Notes: generated by a model from the letters alone, not told the origin. A stretch of 64,000 nucleotides of DNA from Zerene cesonia (GCF_012273895.1 NC_052127.1:1240001-1304000); one strand, 5' to 3'; shown: positions 42,446 through 54,666, counted from the stretch's first letter. A program made the numbers and translations.

Positions 42446-43218
42446 TCATAATAATCGTAAGTAGGATAGAGTTGAATATATAGGTAAATAAAATTTCTCA
42501 ACATCAATCTATCTTTAAATCTTTTACAAATCAAAGGCGTTTTATTCCAAAACGACAATTATTTTAAACTAGGATCAAAATCTACTGATTATGAAAAATG
42601 ATGATTCATGGATGGTGTAAAAAGGAAACTTATTTAACAAACAGCAAAATAAACTACGGGTAGGTCATAGTCTAGGTATAAAATGCGAGCTAGATAATAC
42701 GAAACCACGCCAGTTATAAACTGAAGCGATTTTAGTTTAATAGCGTCTACATTATTTGGATATTTTGTAAAATTTACATGAAACGAAAACATTTGGGTTC
42801 AGCCATTTCCAAGATATGCTTTTAGTTTATTTACCAGCATCCGAATCGGTTCTGTAGTTCAGGCGAGAGGAGGCAGACAGAGTTATTTTCGTAATATTTT
42901 TTTGATATTAGTAGGGATAAACTACATGCAAATTATTTTTCAACAATAAAAGTACAATATATCAGTCAGTAAAGTAGCCGTTTCGGATATTTACAAGAAC
43001 AAACATTCATATAAAAATGCTATTAATACCGTACCGTATTCATTTCAATCAATTCAAATTCAAATTTCAACTTGTCAATATTATAAATAAAAAAAAAGAA
43101 AAAGTATTTGTTGGTCTTTCTTTCACGTCTCAAAGTAGCAAGTTTTTGATATGGTTTTGTGTCTAGAAATAGTTAGAAGGCTAGAGAGTATAATATAAGC
43201 TAAATATTGATGCGGTTT
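42446..43218. other. Gene-free stretch
   Basis: Helitron-like remnants at 42770-42915 ('gtttatttaccagcatccga', 'attagtagg') and 43100-43200. No open frame of interest. Confidence 0.4.
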
Positions 43219-43568
43219 AACATCAGATTTGTGGTAGTCGAGCACGCTTCGGCACGAATTGGGCCACATGGCACCGGGGAAGTACCACACCCACACAGAA
43301 GACCAGCGTGAAATAGCATACTGCTACGTTTCGTTCGGTGAGTGGGAGAGCCGGAGGCCCATATCCGTTTCCTTACCCTTCCCATTCCTTTCCTTTATTC
43401 CTCTCGTCAATCCTTTCTCAATCCCTTTCCAATTCGAAGTCGGCAATCCATTTGTAGAGGCGTATGGTCTGAAAACGATCTAACGCCTCTCCAAATGTTC
43501 ATGGGCGGTGGTAGCGCTTACCATCAGGCGACCCACCAGCTCCATTGCCGACGGTGACATAAAAAAAA
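43219..43568 (+). mobile_element. RetB, longest copy
   Basis: Starts 'atttgtggtagtcgagcacg' and runs through 'ttgggccacatggcaccggg', 'cagcgtgaaatagcatactg', 'gttcggtgagtgggagagcc', the CT-rich part and 'agtcggcaatccatttgtag' to 'gacataaaaaaaatc'. It shows how the head fragments at 18230 and 56064 and the tails elsewhere belong to one element. Probably the 3' region of a LINE. Confidence 0.77.
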
Positions 43569-43650
43569 TCAGACAGTTCCTTATTGAGATCGTCTGCTTC
43601 ATAAACGATGTTTTGCCGTGTTTCATGTTATTATGCTTGTTTTGTCTGTA

Positions 43651-43770
43651 AGTAAGTGAGTGAGTGAGTGAGTAAGTGAGTGAGTAAGTGAGTGTGTGAG
43701 TGAGTGAGTAAGTGAGTGAGTAAGTGAGTGAGTAAGTGAGTAAGTAAGTGAGTGAGTGAGTAAATAGATA
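43651..43770. repeat. (GTGA/GTAA)n microsatellite
   Basis: About 28 tetranucleotide units, mostly GTGA mixed with GTAA. The long T/L/S repeat frames on the minus strand are products of this tract. Confidence 0.9.
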
Positions 43771-44452
43771 AGTGAGTATAATTTCTTTGTCTGTATTTTT
43801 CAAATGAAACCGTTGGCATCCTGCTTTTTAAAGCACACTCCATATGCTAGCGTGTAACATTAATAAGGAATTATCTTCGTTCTAAGCCCAGTATAACGAA
43901 GCTTGTAGGGGAATTTATTTTTGCGTTTTGCATTTTGCTGTTAGATTGACTTCGTAATATGTCCCATGCTCAAGTTAGCACGCAGGCTAATAAAAAAACA
44001 TTTTTTAGTATACACGTATAAACCATAAAAGGTCAGGTCACCTTTGATTGTCAATAAATTCAAGATGGCGTCAAGCCGGCATTTTGTCGATTTTTGCGCG
44101 CGAATTTTTCATGGCCGGCGTTTATTTTCTTTTTTATGAATAAATTAATAGGCGAGGGAAATGAATGAAAAGTAAGTGTACAATTAGTTGAATCTTTTTA
44201 TAGAATTTTTGGGAATAAAATATATCCCTTTTTGCCTTGGTAATACTTGAAAACGGTAGAAAATATATGAGAAATCCCCAATGAAAGTTGAAAGTTTTTA
44301 TAAGCCTTTATAAACGGCCTTTTGAATTCATTAAATGGCCGTATTTATATTTCATTCTTAAATAGAATGAGCACTTTGGGCTTCCCAGATAAATACGTAG
44401 TTCAGTTAGTTAAAAAACGATTTGAAACTGTACTTATGAATTATATTTATAA
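43771..44452. other. Gene-free stretch
   Basis: A locally GC-richer patch at 44060-44125 ('tcaagatggcgtcaagccgg', 'gcgcgcgaattttt', 'ggccggcg'). Otherwise AT-rich without features. Confidence 0.4.
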
Positions 44453-44612
44453 CTAGCGGTCCGCCCCGGCTTCGCCCGTGGTACATACATAGCCAATAGG
44501 CCTTCACTAAATCTATCTAACAATGAAAGAATTTTTCAAATCGGATCTGTTATTCCTGAGATCAATGCGTTCAAACAACAAACAAACTCTTCAGCTTTAT
44601 AATATTAGTATA
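44453..44612 (-). mobile_element. Hel-B element, complete
   Basis: CTAGCGGTCCGCCCCGGCTT after A44452, 5' end 'attagtataga' at 44612. Confidence 0.8.
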
Positions 44613-45112
44613 GAAAATCTAATTTTATTCTTTACACAGTATCCGATACTAAAAATCCCATCATATTTGTCACAATATCACGCTTCTAATATAGGTACAG
44701 TAATTAATATATTCCTAAAACATAGATTTTATTTAAGGGCCGTCGTAAATAGACATGGAAAATGCGATTTAGCTCGGTCTGAAGATAAATATCGTTATTA
44801 AGTTATCGGTTACCGGGCTATAACTGTATTGGGGAAATTGTGTTAACCTAACTTTAAGAGGGAATCTTCACACTTATACGTTTTATGTTCAATTTTAAAT
44901 ACATTTGTCGTTGAAGATGTTTAAAAAGAAAATGTATTCTCATCGATCAGAAGGGAAAATAAGTTTAAAAAAATAATAATTCGCAGTAACCTACTCACAG
45001 ATATTTATTAATTACTTAACTAACTAAACAATTACAATTAATCTCAAGAAATACAATACTACAAGGGGACAACCGACACGTCTGAACGCCACGAATCTAA
45101 TGAGCGCCGGCG
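44613..45112. other. Gene-free stretch
   Basis: The 92-codon frame starting at 44523 begins inside Hel-B and shows no domain. Nothing else seen. Confidence 0.4.
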
Positions 45113-45440
45113 TTTTTTTTTTTTTTTTGTGTTGAATCTTAATGCTAGCCTGAAGGGCTACTACATTTTAACGCGGGCGCGTGGGTGAACTGATGGTTCA
45201 CCCTGGTAGCGACATGCTCAAGGGCGTCCCCCCTTGTCGGGGACCGCGAACCTCGGCTTGGGCTGTCGCATGAATGGAGGGGGCCTGAGGGGCCGTACTC
45301 GGTCGGGCGCTCACCCGGGTGGGCGCTGAGCGCCGGCGGCCATTTGCTTGGCCTTTTATAGACTTAAGCCGGTGTGGTGCTTGCAATGGACGTTGGCGCA
45401 GTCCCTCTGCTGGGTGACGCCATTAACAAAGAGAAGAAGA
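45113..45440 (-). mobile_element. GC-rich retroelement 3' region with poly-T at its left end
   Basis: A run of about 16 T at 45113 (a poly-A tail on the minus strand), then over 300 bp of markedly GC-rich DNA ('cccccttgtcggggaccgcg', 'gggcgctcacccgggtggg', 'gagcgccggcggcc'). It ends in 'aacaaagagaagaagaataa'. The contrast with the AT-rich surroundings plus the tail suggests a 5'-truncated non-LTR element. Confidence 0.6.
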
Positions 45441-45599
45441 ATAATGTTTTGTAAAACATTCAGTCTCTGTTTAAATGTGAATCGGTTAAAACATTGCACT
45501 TGGAATCTTTTGAAGTTACTAAGCTTGGCTATGTTTGGGAACCTTCTGGAAAGTTGGCTTAAATAAAAACTTACTTAACACTGCATAGATTAGAGTGCG

Positions 45600-45832
45600 G
45601 TGGTGATTAGCCTATGAATGTATAAGTTAGTTAACCGCCCCGGCTTCGGCGACCGAGCTGGTGGTTTGCTTGATGGTAAGCAAACAAATGCGCCAATGAA
45701 CTAGCTCAGAGTTAGTGGCTCTGCGAATTTACTGCCCGCTTTTAAGGGGTACGAGATGAGTAAGGATTGATGACTGGAAAAAAGTAATGGTCTGGGAACG
45801 GTGGTGAAAAGGAAACCGGCCTGCGGCCGCTT
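45600..45832 (-). mobile_element. RetA tail, diverged
   Basis: 'gaccgagctggtggtttgct', 'cccgcttttaaggggtac', 'gaaaaggaaaccggcc'. Confidence 0.65.
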
Positions 45833-45859
45833 TTTTAGTCAATAAAAATATTGAGTACT

Positions 45860-46070
45860 AAACACTCGTCCCGGCGTCTACCGGATATTAAAAATTTCTG
45901 TTGTATCACAAGAGAGCATTTAATCGGGATAAAAAGTGTCCCAAACCCAGCTCATACCCTGTCTGTATACCAAATTTCATCAAAATCCATTCAGTAGTTC
46001 CAGCGAGATTGACGGACAGACGCCCAAACAAACAAACTTTCACATGTAATGTAATATAAGAAGAGAAATG
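45860..46070 (-). mobile_element. Hel-D element
   Basis: 'acactcgtcccggcgtctac', 'gagcatttaatcgggataaa', 'tttcatcaaaatccattcag', 'aaactttcacatgtaatgta'. Confidence 0.72.
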
Positions 46071-46250
46071 GTTTAATATAAAACTAGTAATATTTGAATA
46101 GGATAAGTCTGTAGAGTCCCAAACATTACACGAGCGAGTTCGTTAGGAAATTTCCTTGCATCGATTGTAAGGCTTTTTCCCAAACAGGTAGGGTACCTGT
46201 ATCGAGGAAATTCACGTTTTGCACATCTATAACTAAGATAGATAATATCA

Positions 46251-46345
46251 TTTTATGTCATAGCGGGCAGCTGAGCTGGTGGTTCGCCTGATGGTAAGCG
46301 ATCACTAACGCCCATGGACATTGGTAAATGTAGAGGTAGATTTTA
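46251..46345 (-). mobile_element. RetA tail, short
   Basis: 'tttatgtcatagcgggcagc' to 'cccatggacattggtaaatg'. One of the most 5'-truncated copies. Confidence 0.68.
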
Positions 46346-46424
46346 GATAAGGTCAGATATATTTTCTATAACAAAATATAGGGATAAAGAGGCGTAGGCA
46401 TTTCCTATATAATAATTATTAAGA

Positions 46425-46622
46425 CGCTCATTCCGGCTTCACCCGGATTTCGGGATCACTGATTTATGCCAAGGGACCATTTAAAAAAGTATCTTATCAC
46501 TCAAATCAGCTCATTTCTGACTTTATAATTTTCATCAAAATCTGTTCAGTAGTTTCAGTGTGATTGGCGGACAAACATCCAAACAAACAAACTTTCATGT
46601 TTATGATAATAGTGTGATAAAA
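46425..46622 (-). mobile_element. Hel-D element, diverged
   Basis: 'gacgctcattccggcttcac', 'ttcatcaaaatctgttcagt', 'aaacaaacaaactttcatgt'. Confidence 0.65.
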
Positions 46623-46931
46623 AATCGTTGCATATATAAAATAAAATACAGTAATTGAATCAAGCAAAGTTCCCTACTCGTCTAGTTTCGAATTTCTTTA
46701 ATCTAATTATTACAACCTTAACGAATAAAAAGCCCTATTCTGTGTCTAACATAATTTATGCATGACATTTAGTTTTCATTTCGTCACAACTCAATCAAAA
46801 TAAGTGCCTCAGTGTGTTTGTAGAGCAAATTAATTTTGGGAATCGGGTTATCATAAAATTAATTTGTAATTAAACTCAAGCAGATTATTGCCCTACCCCA
46901 ACGTGGTTCGACTATGTATCAACATATTATA

Positions 46932-47089
46932 CTAGCTTTCCGCCCGCGGCTTTGACCGCGTAGTTATAGGAAATATAGACATTACAGGGTTTTTCCCATA
47001 CAGACCCGGTTTTGGGGGCATTTCCGGGATAAAAACTATGCTATGTCCTTTCTAGGTCTAGTTATTTCGCATTTATATAATTAGTAGGA
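46932..47089 (-). mobile_element. Hel-E Helitron-like element
   Basis: CTAGCTTTCCGCCCGCGGCT after an A. The 5' end reads 'ttatataattagtagga' before T on the plus strand. Same ends as Hel-A but a different middle ('ggcatttccgggataaaaac'). Relatives are at 19725-19990 and 56115-56270. Confidence 0.65.
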
Positions 47090-47329
47090 TTATATGGATA
47101 TTATTTCATTGTATCTCACCTATTTCAGTCAGGTTATATAGTAAAGTAAAATGAAGCTTAAACTACAGTAAAAACTTCTTTCTGAAAAAATCAAGAGCTG
47201 GCAGGATATAAACATATTATTTACGTATAACTTAAAATCTTATAACATATATAAACATGAATCAATTATTATATTATTTACCTTTCAAAAGTTGTACAAA
47301 TGTACCTATTATATAAAAAGCGCCCTTCT

Positions 47330-47517
47330 TTACACAGGTGTAATACGTGAGCGTAGATCCGAGGGGTCCAGGGTTCCATTCTCTTGGGGACGCACAAAAA
47401 ATGTCTCAATCTGGCAGGACACTGAACGCTGATCACTTATTTGTCCATAAAAAAATCAATCAGTGAAAATGCAATATCATCTGCCCCATACCCCACTAGG
47501 GGACACGGGACTTCACT
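47330..47517 (+). mobile_element. SINE-2, head eroded
   Basis: 'gatccgaggggtccagggtt', 'gtctcaatctggcaggacac', 'ctgccccataccccactagg', 'ggacacgggacttcact'. Matches 61797-61998, and 56722-56908 reversed. Confidence 0.75.
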
Positions 47518-47654
47518 TATCCTTATGATAAAACCTTTTCCGTAGATAGATTTGATTTTGGTAAAAACTTACGAATAAATCTATATATACCTAGTCTTGC
47601 CATAAATATTGTAATAAAGAAAAAAGAAAATTGTTAACTGCAAATAACATTTAT

Positions 47655-48654
47655 NNNNNNNNNNNNNNNNNNNNNNNNNNNNNNNNNNNNNNNNNNNNNN
47701 NNNNNNNNNNNNNNNNNNNNNNNNNNNNNNNNNNNNNNNNNNNNNNNNNNNNNNNNNNNNNNNNNNNNNNNNNNNNNNNNNNNNNNNNNNNNNNNNNNNN
47801 NNNNNNNNNNNNNNNNNNNNNNNNNNNNNNNNNNNNNNNNNNNNNNNNNNNNNNNNNNNNNNNNNNNNNNNNNNNNNNNNNNNNNNNNNNNNNNNNNNNN
47901 NNNNNNNNNNNNNNNNNNNNNNNNNNNNNNNNNNNNNNNNNNNNNNNNNNNNNNNNNNNNNNNNNNNNNNNNNNNNNNNNNNNNNNNNNNNNNNNNNNNN
48001 NNNNNNNNNNNNNNNNNNNNNNNNNNNNNNNNNNNNNNNNNNNNNNNNNNNNNNNNNNNNNNNNNNNNNNNNNNNNNNNNNNNNNNNNNNNNNNNNNNNN
48101 NNNNNNNNNNNNNNNNNNNNNNNNNNNNNNNNNNNNNNNNNNNNNNNNNNNNNNNNNNNNNNNNNNNNNNNNNNNNNNNNNNNNNNNNNNNNNNNNNNNN
48201 NNNNNNNNNNNNNNNNNNNNNNNNNNNNNNNNNNNNNNNNNNNNNNNNNNNNNNNNNNNNNNNNNNNNNNNNNNNNNNNNNNNNNNNNNNNNNNNNNNNN
48301 NNNNNNNNNNNNNNNNNNNNNNNNNNNNNNNNNNNNNNNNNNNNNNNNNNNNNNNNNNNNNNNNNNNNNNNNNNNNNNNNNNNNNNNNNNNNNNNNNNNN
48401 NNNNNNNNNNNNNNNNNNNNNNNNNNNNNNNNNNNNNNNNNNNNNNNNNNNNNNNNNNNNNNNNNNNNNNNNNNNNNNNNNNNNNNNNNNNNNNNNNNNN
48501 NNNNNNNNNNNNNNNNNNNNNNNNNNNNNNNNNNNNNNNNNNNNNNNNNNNNNNNNNNNNNNNNNNNNNNNNNNNNNNNNNNNNNNNNNNNNNNNNNNNN
48601 NNNNNNNNNNNNNNNNNNNNNNNNNNNNNNNNNNNNNNNNNNNNNNNNNNNNNN
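47655..48654. other. Assembly gap of exactly 1000 N
   Basis: Placeholder length. Right of it a Hel-A 3' end begins in mid-element, so at least that repeat extends into the gap. Confidence 0.97.
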
Positions 48655-48726
48655 AACATCTATTTTTTATCCCGATATTCCTACGGGATACGGACTTACG
48701 CGGGTGAAACCGCGGGGCGCAGCTAG
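48655..48726 (+). mobile_element. Hel-A 3' end, continuing into the gap
   Basis: 'tttttatcccgatattccta' to 'ccgcggggcgcagctag' followed by T. Confidence 0.8.
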
Positions 48727-49476
48727 TGAAATATATGAATCAAAAACTCCGTCAATTAATTGCCCCAATAAATTGTTACACAACTGCTATTTAGCTGCAG
48801 ACCGACTGGAATTGTGTAGTGAAAAAATTCATTTACAGCAATTCTAAAAACCGCAGTCCTATTAAGATGCAATATAGGGCGCAATTAGCAGTGAATTACT
48901 ATGAAAAGTGTAACTCGGTAACTCATTGGAGATACTCAAGTTAAATATACCTTCTGCTAAAATGCCATATTTTTACACTTTTATTAGCTTCACCTGTGCC
49001 GTTGTATGAATGTAATAGACTCCTATAGTCTGACGGATATAATTCAAACTTTGTACCATCAAGGATCGGTGACAGTAATATAAAAGATTGGATTTTGCGA
49101 AAGACCAGTCTATTTTATGCTTTATAGTCAGACAAATCAATCAATCTTATACCTTTAAACGAGCAATTCTTGTATATATATATATATACAATTGGAATCT
49201 CGGAATTGGCTCCAACGATTTAGCTAGTTAATACTTACATTGAAGCGTGTTTTCTTAATTTTTTTTAACTAAATTAATAGCGTTTGTGTTGCGTCTCCGT
49301 CATTGTGTTTTTGTTGAAAACCTTAACAGATATAAATTTGATCTAACTTTCTAGTTTCTGATGCTGATTGTCTAATTTTTAATGTAGGTGCTGCATCATA
49401 TGTTCCTTAACACAGTCGATCAACAAACATGGCTTTGAAATCGGCGGGCGCTACTAAAATTATTACATATAGTATA
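48727..49476. other. Gene-free stretch with old repeats
   Basis: 48980-49095 is a RepD fragment ('attagcttcacctgtg', 'aactttgtaccatcaaggat'). 49140-49230 is the TA-centred repeat ('cctttaaacgagcaattctt' then TA then 'ggaatctcggaattggctcc'). Confidence 0.55.
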
Positions 49477-49676
49477 CTAGCTGCGCCCCGCGGTTTCACC
49501 CGCGTAAGTCCGTATCCCGTAGGAATATCGGGATAATAAGTAGCCTTCATGTTATTCCAGTTGTCCAGCTAGATACGTACCAAATTTCATTGCAATCGTT
49601 AGAGTAGTTTTTGCTTGATAGAGCAACGAACGCACACACATCCTTACAAACTTTTGCATTTATAATATTAGTAGGA
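49477..49676 (-). mobile_element. Hel-A element, complete
   Basis: CTAG at 49477 after A, 'attagtagga' ending 49676 before T. 200 bp. Confidence 0.84.
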
Positions 49677-50616
49677 TAGGATAGTATAGTACATATTAAC
49701 CCATATTTAGGCGAATTAAGAAAATTCTCCTAAAGTCGGCTTAGATTAAAAATCTCTACTGAAAACTAAATGCACTGTTACTAAAATTGATGTATAAAAT
49801 ATTGAATAAGTTTAATGAAGACGATACTTTAAATTTGTCCAACTTCAAAAAAGGAGGAGGTTCTTGATTCGACTGTACGGTTTGATAAATCAGAACTTTC
49901 TAACCAGAAATGTTTTTGATGATTATTTGTTATTCGAAAGCCTTCCTTGTTATGTTTAATTTAATTTTAATTTTTTGAAGGCGTTTTAGTTATCCGGTAT
50001 AAAAAAAATGAATACGAATAAGTACTTGTAGATTTAAATTCACGTCACTACGCTCAAAGCAATTTAAAACTGTAATCGAAATAAATGATAATTAACTTTG
50101 CTTTTCAATCTCGTCTCGAGAACTGCGATTAACAGCATAATTATTCATCTGATTAACATCACTGTCTTATAATCATTGCTTTCTTAGCTACGAATAACAG
50201 AGATTTGATTTATGGGTAAAGACAGAACATATAAAATTACAAGGCTTAAAAAACGTAACAAATTATAATAAGGAAATGAATATACATGAGGAAATTAAAT
50301 GATTTTTAACAAGCTGTTTTATCAGCTTAACCCGTACTTTTGTAACTTATATGGTGTCAGCCCTTTAGACTCAATTTTGTTGTAATTTAAACGGATATAT
50401 TGAAGTGTTTTTTTTTATCTATATTATTATTGTCTCATCATCAGCCCATATATGTTCCCAATGCTGGGACGCAGGTCGCCTATGAGGGTTTAGTTAGGTA
50501 TTATTGTCTAAATACTCGCAATTAAAGTAGATGGAATATAATTGGTGCTAATTTGTGACTGACGAAACATTAATCTCGATTATTTTTTGCCATAGCGGCA
50601 ACAGAAATATTTTTAA
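49677..50616. other. Gene-free stretch
   Basis: RepD-like words at 50325-50410 and a 58-bp SINE-1 tail at 50433-50490 ('tcatcatcagcccatatatg', 'gctgggacgcag'). No coding signal. Confidence 0.45.
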
Positions 50617-50815
50617 ATAGCTGCGCCCCGCGGTTTCAACCGCGTAAGTCCGTATCCCGTAGGAATATCGGGATAAAAGTTGCCTATATGTTATTCAAGT
50701 TGTCCAGCCGTCTACGTACCAAATTTCATTGCAATCCGTTCAGCAGTTTTTGCCTGAAAGATCAACAAACACACACACATCCTTAAAAACTTTCGCATTT
50801 ATAATATTAGCAGGA
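50617..50815 (-). mobile_element. Hel-A element
   Basis: Begins 'tagctgcgccccgcggtttc' (the C of CTAG is mutated), ends 'attagcagga' before T. Confidence 0.8.
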
Positions 50816-51104
50816 TAGGATGGTTTCGAGGGAGGAGGGAGAAGTATAATAGAAAAGGAAGTTTCCATTTTATGCACTCTCCCGTGTACAAAATAATGAA
50901 TCTCTAAAACTAGTCGAATAATTGGCTCCAGATTGAAAGTTAAACGATTTCAAAGAGGTGAATAATGTAAAACGCTGATTGTATTCAAATTTCTGATCGT
51001 CGATGGAGTTACGCCCGGGGTAGATTGTAAATTGAATTATTATCAAATTTGACGGTTATTACATTTAAAATTGCTATCTAAATGTTGTTCATTTTATATG
51101 GAAT

Positions 51105-51310
51105 TAGCTATTGCCCGCGGAAGTAGTTTTTTTTAATTCAGAGTAGTTTAATTAACGTTATTATACATATAAACCTTCCTCTTGAGTCACTATATTTAGA
51201 ACATTTTAAAATATTTATTAAAAAAAACCATCAATATCCGTTGTGCAGTTTTAAAAATTTCAGGATACATAGGGACAAAGAAAGCGACTTTGTTTTATAC
51301 TCTTACTTCT
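51105..51310 (-). mobile_element. Hel-C element
   Basis: 'agctattgcccgcgg', 'cagagtagtttaattaacgt', 'cttcctcttgagtcactata', 'gcgactttgttttatact'. Confidence 0.68.
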
Positions 51311-52116
51311 GCAAATAAAATTTCATTGATTAATTATGACAAAACATCAATTTGACGGTAAATTACGGAAGTTATCTATCACACCACCACAGAAGAAAGA
51401 GGTGAGATGAATAGTAGCATGCGAATGCTACTAGGAGGATGGGCGGTGGTAATCGATTACCAGCATTATAATGATAATTTATTATCATAAAGGCGTGCTC
51501 CTGTTATACAACTATAACACGAGCACACCTTCTTTACCCTCTAAAACATCGTGGGTCTAGGATTAAGTATGCGACGCAAATACTATTTTTGCATTTAACC
51601 AGCGTAACTGCATTGTAACTTTAACAAATTTTGAAAGAAATTTACGAAAAACTTACTTAAAAGGCCGGCAAAACTTGTAAATGTTCAAGAGTAGTGGCGA
51701 TCGCTCGATAATGGGAAAACCATTAGTTAGGTGGCCTGTTTTTTTATAAAAAATAAAAAAAAAAGATCAGTACAAATGTCGAGACCTCCAAAAGCTTTCG
51801 GCTAATGGCATTCAAGAGATACCCTCAAATTAAGCAATAAAAACTAGACGTTTAAACCACAAATCCGTCATTTTACTGTAGAAGAAATAAAAACGCTTTA
51901 AGGATCATAAAATTGTCACAGCCAGAACAACTTTATTGCGCGAATGTCCCAAGTTTGTGAAATTTTAAACTGTTTATTGCACAATTGCGATTTAATTGTA
52001 ATGATTTTTATATAAATTTATAACATCAGTGTGAAGTGTGATTCTACATCAGACATATGGACATGATATAAAAATTTGTGTAGAAAGATTACCATAAAGC
52101 TATAACGTGGCAATAA
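51311..52116. other. Gene-free stretch
   Basis: A short fragment near 51650-51745 ('aaggccggcaaaacttgtaa', 'gcgatcgctcgataatggga') resembles an eroded RetA. Nothing else recognised. Confidence 0.4.
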
Positions 52117-52325
52117 TCCTACCTAACTTACTAATATTATAAATGCGAAAGTTTGTAAGGATGTGTGTGTGTTTGTTACTCTTTCACGCAAAAACTGCTA
52201 AACTGATTGCAATCAAATTTGGTTCGTAGACAGCTGGACAACTGCAATAACATATAGGCAACTTTTGATCCCGATATTCCTACGGGATACGGACTTACAC
52301 GGCTGAAACCGCGGGGCGCAACTAG
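52117..52325 (+). mobile_element. Hel-A element
   Basis: 'tcctacctaacttactaata' (a small 5' expansion) to 'gcgcaactag' before T. Confidence 0.82.
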
Positions 52326-52571
52326 TCTTGTCTAAAAATGAACTACCTATACATTAATTAATTTGGCGAGTGTTATTTTATCGCTTCTATTTATGACAAC
52401 GTCTCCAGGGCCAATAAATGTTCTGCAAAAGTTAATCAGCTTGTAACCTGAAGCATTCATTAATCAGTTCGTTGTCGAACTAGCAACCGCGGATTATACA
52501 GACTGAGAGAGAGAGAGTGTTTTAATTTAATTGACGAGAAAAAGTTACAGTTTTTATATTAAACCAAATAA

Positions 52572-52662
52572 TCCAACTAATATTATAAATGCAAAAGTTT
52601 GTTAGGATGTGTGTGTTTGTTGCTCTTTCACGCAAAAACTACTGAACCAGTTGCATCAAAGT
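52572..52662 (+). mobile_element. Hel-A 5' end only
   Basis: 'tccaactaatattataaatg' to 'actactgaaccagttgcat'. It then switches to a retroelement-like tail in reverse ('cagaaggcggcctaatcgcc' near 52710). Confidence 0.7.
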
Positions 52663-52934
52663 TAAAAGGACATATTAAAAATTGTATTACATAATTAACA
52701 ATGTACAGAAGGCGGCCTAATCGCCGACTGCCATCTCTACCACTCAAATAAACGACGAGGAAATTTTTGGAATATACAAGTATAAGAATACTATATATTT
52801 ACAATGTTTCTGCTCAAATAAAAATTGAATACTGTATAATAATATAGTATGTAAAAAATGACAATTTAAAAGTTCTACAAGTCACTTGCATTTAAATATA
52901 TAATATTAAATATATAAAAAAAAGAAAAAAATTA

Positions 52935-53040
52935 TTTTGCGTATGTATGCATGTCTAGATCTTTAAAACAACACGAATTTTGACGGAATTATTTACAGCA
53001 CTACTTCGAATTTAACGCGTGCGAAGCCGCGGGCAAAAGT
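52935..53040 (+). mobile_element. Hel-C 3' part
   Basis: 'tatgtatgcatgtctagatc', 'gaattttgacggaatt', 'tttaacgcgtgcgaagccgc', ending without CTAG. Confidence 0.6.
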
Positions 53041-53499
53041 TACTTTAATATACATTCCTTTATCAATCTATATAAACACCATTACAAGAACGACTCTCGT
53101 CTACAGTTTACAATAGAAATGGAGAGAATATCTCAAAAATATTACGCACAAACTGTAAAATGTATGTTTGCTGGAAATTCTCTAGTGCACGAAACATAAC
53201 GTAATTTTACTTGAAGTTTTTAAAACACCGTGTGTTGTGGATTTAGTGTTATATTATGAAGGTTATGATGAAGCCTTTTTGTGTGTACCTGGAATTTGTA
53301 TGGGAATTCCTTTCAAAAATAACTACCTTTTATAAAAAATTAATCAATTTAAATTAATAACAAAAGATTTTTCTCGCAATGCTATTGATCGTCAGAAATA
53401 GAATTACATAATAAATAGAAAATAAAAATAAAGAGGGAAGACATAAAAAAAATTGTATACAAAATAATATAGAAGGTATATAGCACCATTACCTTACTC
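53041..53499. other. Gene-free stretch
   Basis: AT-rich, no open frame or repeat recognised. Confidence 0.4.
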
Positions 53500-53685
53500 C
53501 TCAAATTAATCCTTTCCTAATCCCTTTCCAATTTGAAGTCGGCAATCCATTTGGAGAGGCGTAAGGTCTGCAGACGACGTTACGCCTCCCAAATGTTCAT
53601 GGGCGGTGGTAGCACTTACCACCAGGCGACCCACCATCGGTAATGGAGCTCATTACCGATGGTGAAATAAAAAAAAAAATCAATT
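53500..53685 (+). mobile_element. RetB tail
   Basis: 'aaattaatcctttcctaatc', 'tttgaagtcggcaatccatt', GGCGTAAGG/CGTTACGCC pair, 'gaccca', a short duplication 'ggtaatggagctcattaccg', then 'tgaaataaaaaaaaaa'. Confidence 0.76.
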
Positions 53686-53815
53686 CTGCCAAAAGTGTAC
53701 GGCTAAGAACTGTTATTTGTGATACTTTTTAACCGGCGTTCCTCAAAAGGAGGTTCTAAATTCTGAATTTAACTTTTGATTTATTACTCGATAACTCTGC
53801 GGGTTAGTGGTTATT

Positions 53816-54003
53816 TTTATGTTACATCGGGCAACTGAGCTGGTGGTTCGCCTGATGGTAAGCGATCACCACCATCCATGAACATTCGCAGAGGTAGTGC
53901 CTCTGAGGATGCGCTGTCCGCTTTTAAGAGGTAAGGGAAAAGAAAAGGATCGACGATTGGAAATAACGAATGCACTGGGACGGGTGAGGAAAAGGAAACG
54001 GCG
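53816..54003 (-). mobile_element. RetA tail
   Basis: 'ttatgttacatcgggcaact' to 'gaaaaggaaacggcgg'. Nearly full length for this family. Confidence 0.76.
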
Positions 54004-54360
54004 GACGTAAATAAATTTTTATACTTTACTGATTTTTTTTAATTAGTTTAATTAACAGAGCTCATTACACCTAAATACTTAGTCGATAAAGAATTGAAAA
54101 ACCATGCGAAACTTAAAAACTGATATTAAATGTTAAACTTTGAAATATACATAATAAAAATTAGTCTGTTTTAAATGAAACTTCCTAACTAAAGTTATCA
54201 TACACCTTGAAAAGTTATGTTTCACACTGTTGTACGTTAAATTTATCTTGTATATTAATTAATTACTTATTATATTAGCATATTGTATAGTGTAAAAAGA
54301 TCTTTGTCTATTATAACATAATAAATAAAGGTCTATTTACAATAATTAATAGCTTTTAAA

Positions 54361-54666
54361 AGCAGTGGTGGCTCAGTGGTAAGAACCTCGGACTTTAAAA
54401 TCGATAGGTCGGGGTTCGAGACCGGGCGAGAGTGCAGGAAATAAATTGATTTTTCAATTTATCTGCGCATGTAGATAACATCACCACTGCTTAAAACGGT
54501 GAAGGAAAACATATTGAGGAAACCGGCATGTCCGAAAATCAAAAGTTCGACGACATGTGACATCTGCCAACCCGCACTTGGCCAGCGTGGTGGATTATGA
54601 CCTGAACCCTCATAGTAGGCCTGTGTCCTAGCAGTGGGAACATATATGGGCTGATGATGATGATGA
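54361..54666 (+). mobile_element. SINE-1, plus-strand reference copy
   Basis: Begins AGCAGTGGTGGCTCAGTGGT (A box), then 'cggactttaaaatcgatagg' and GGGGTTCGAGACC (B box). The body 'ggtgaaggaaaac', 'aggaaaccggcatgtccg' and 'gtggattatgacctgaaccc' ends in (TGA)n. About 305 bp. Polymerase III boxes show tRNA origin, but it cannot fold as a functional tRNA. Confidence 0.84.

Noticed and set aside
43480..43843. Minus-strand frames rich in L, T, S and Y
   Set aside because: Translation of the (GTGA/GTAA)n tract and the RetB tail.
45198..45386. 62-codon minus-strand frame rich in R, P and A
   Set aside because: Product of the GC-rich retroelement segment, with no recognisable motif.
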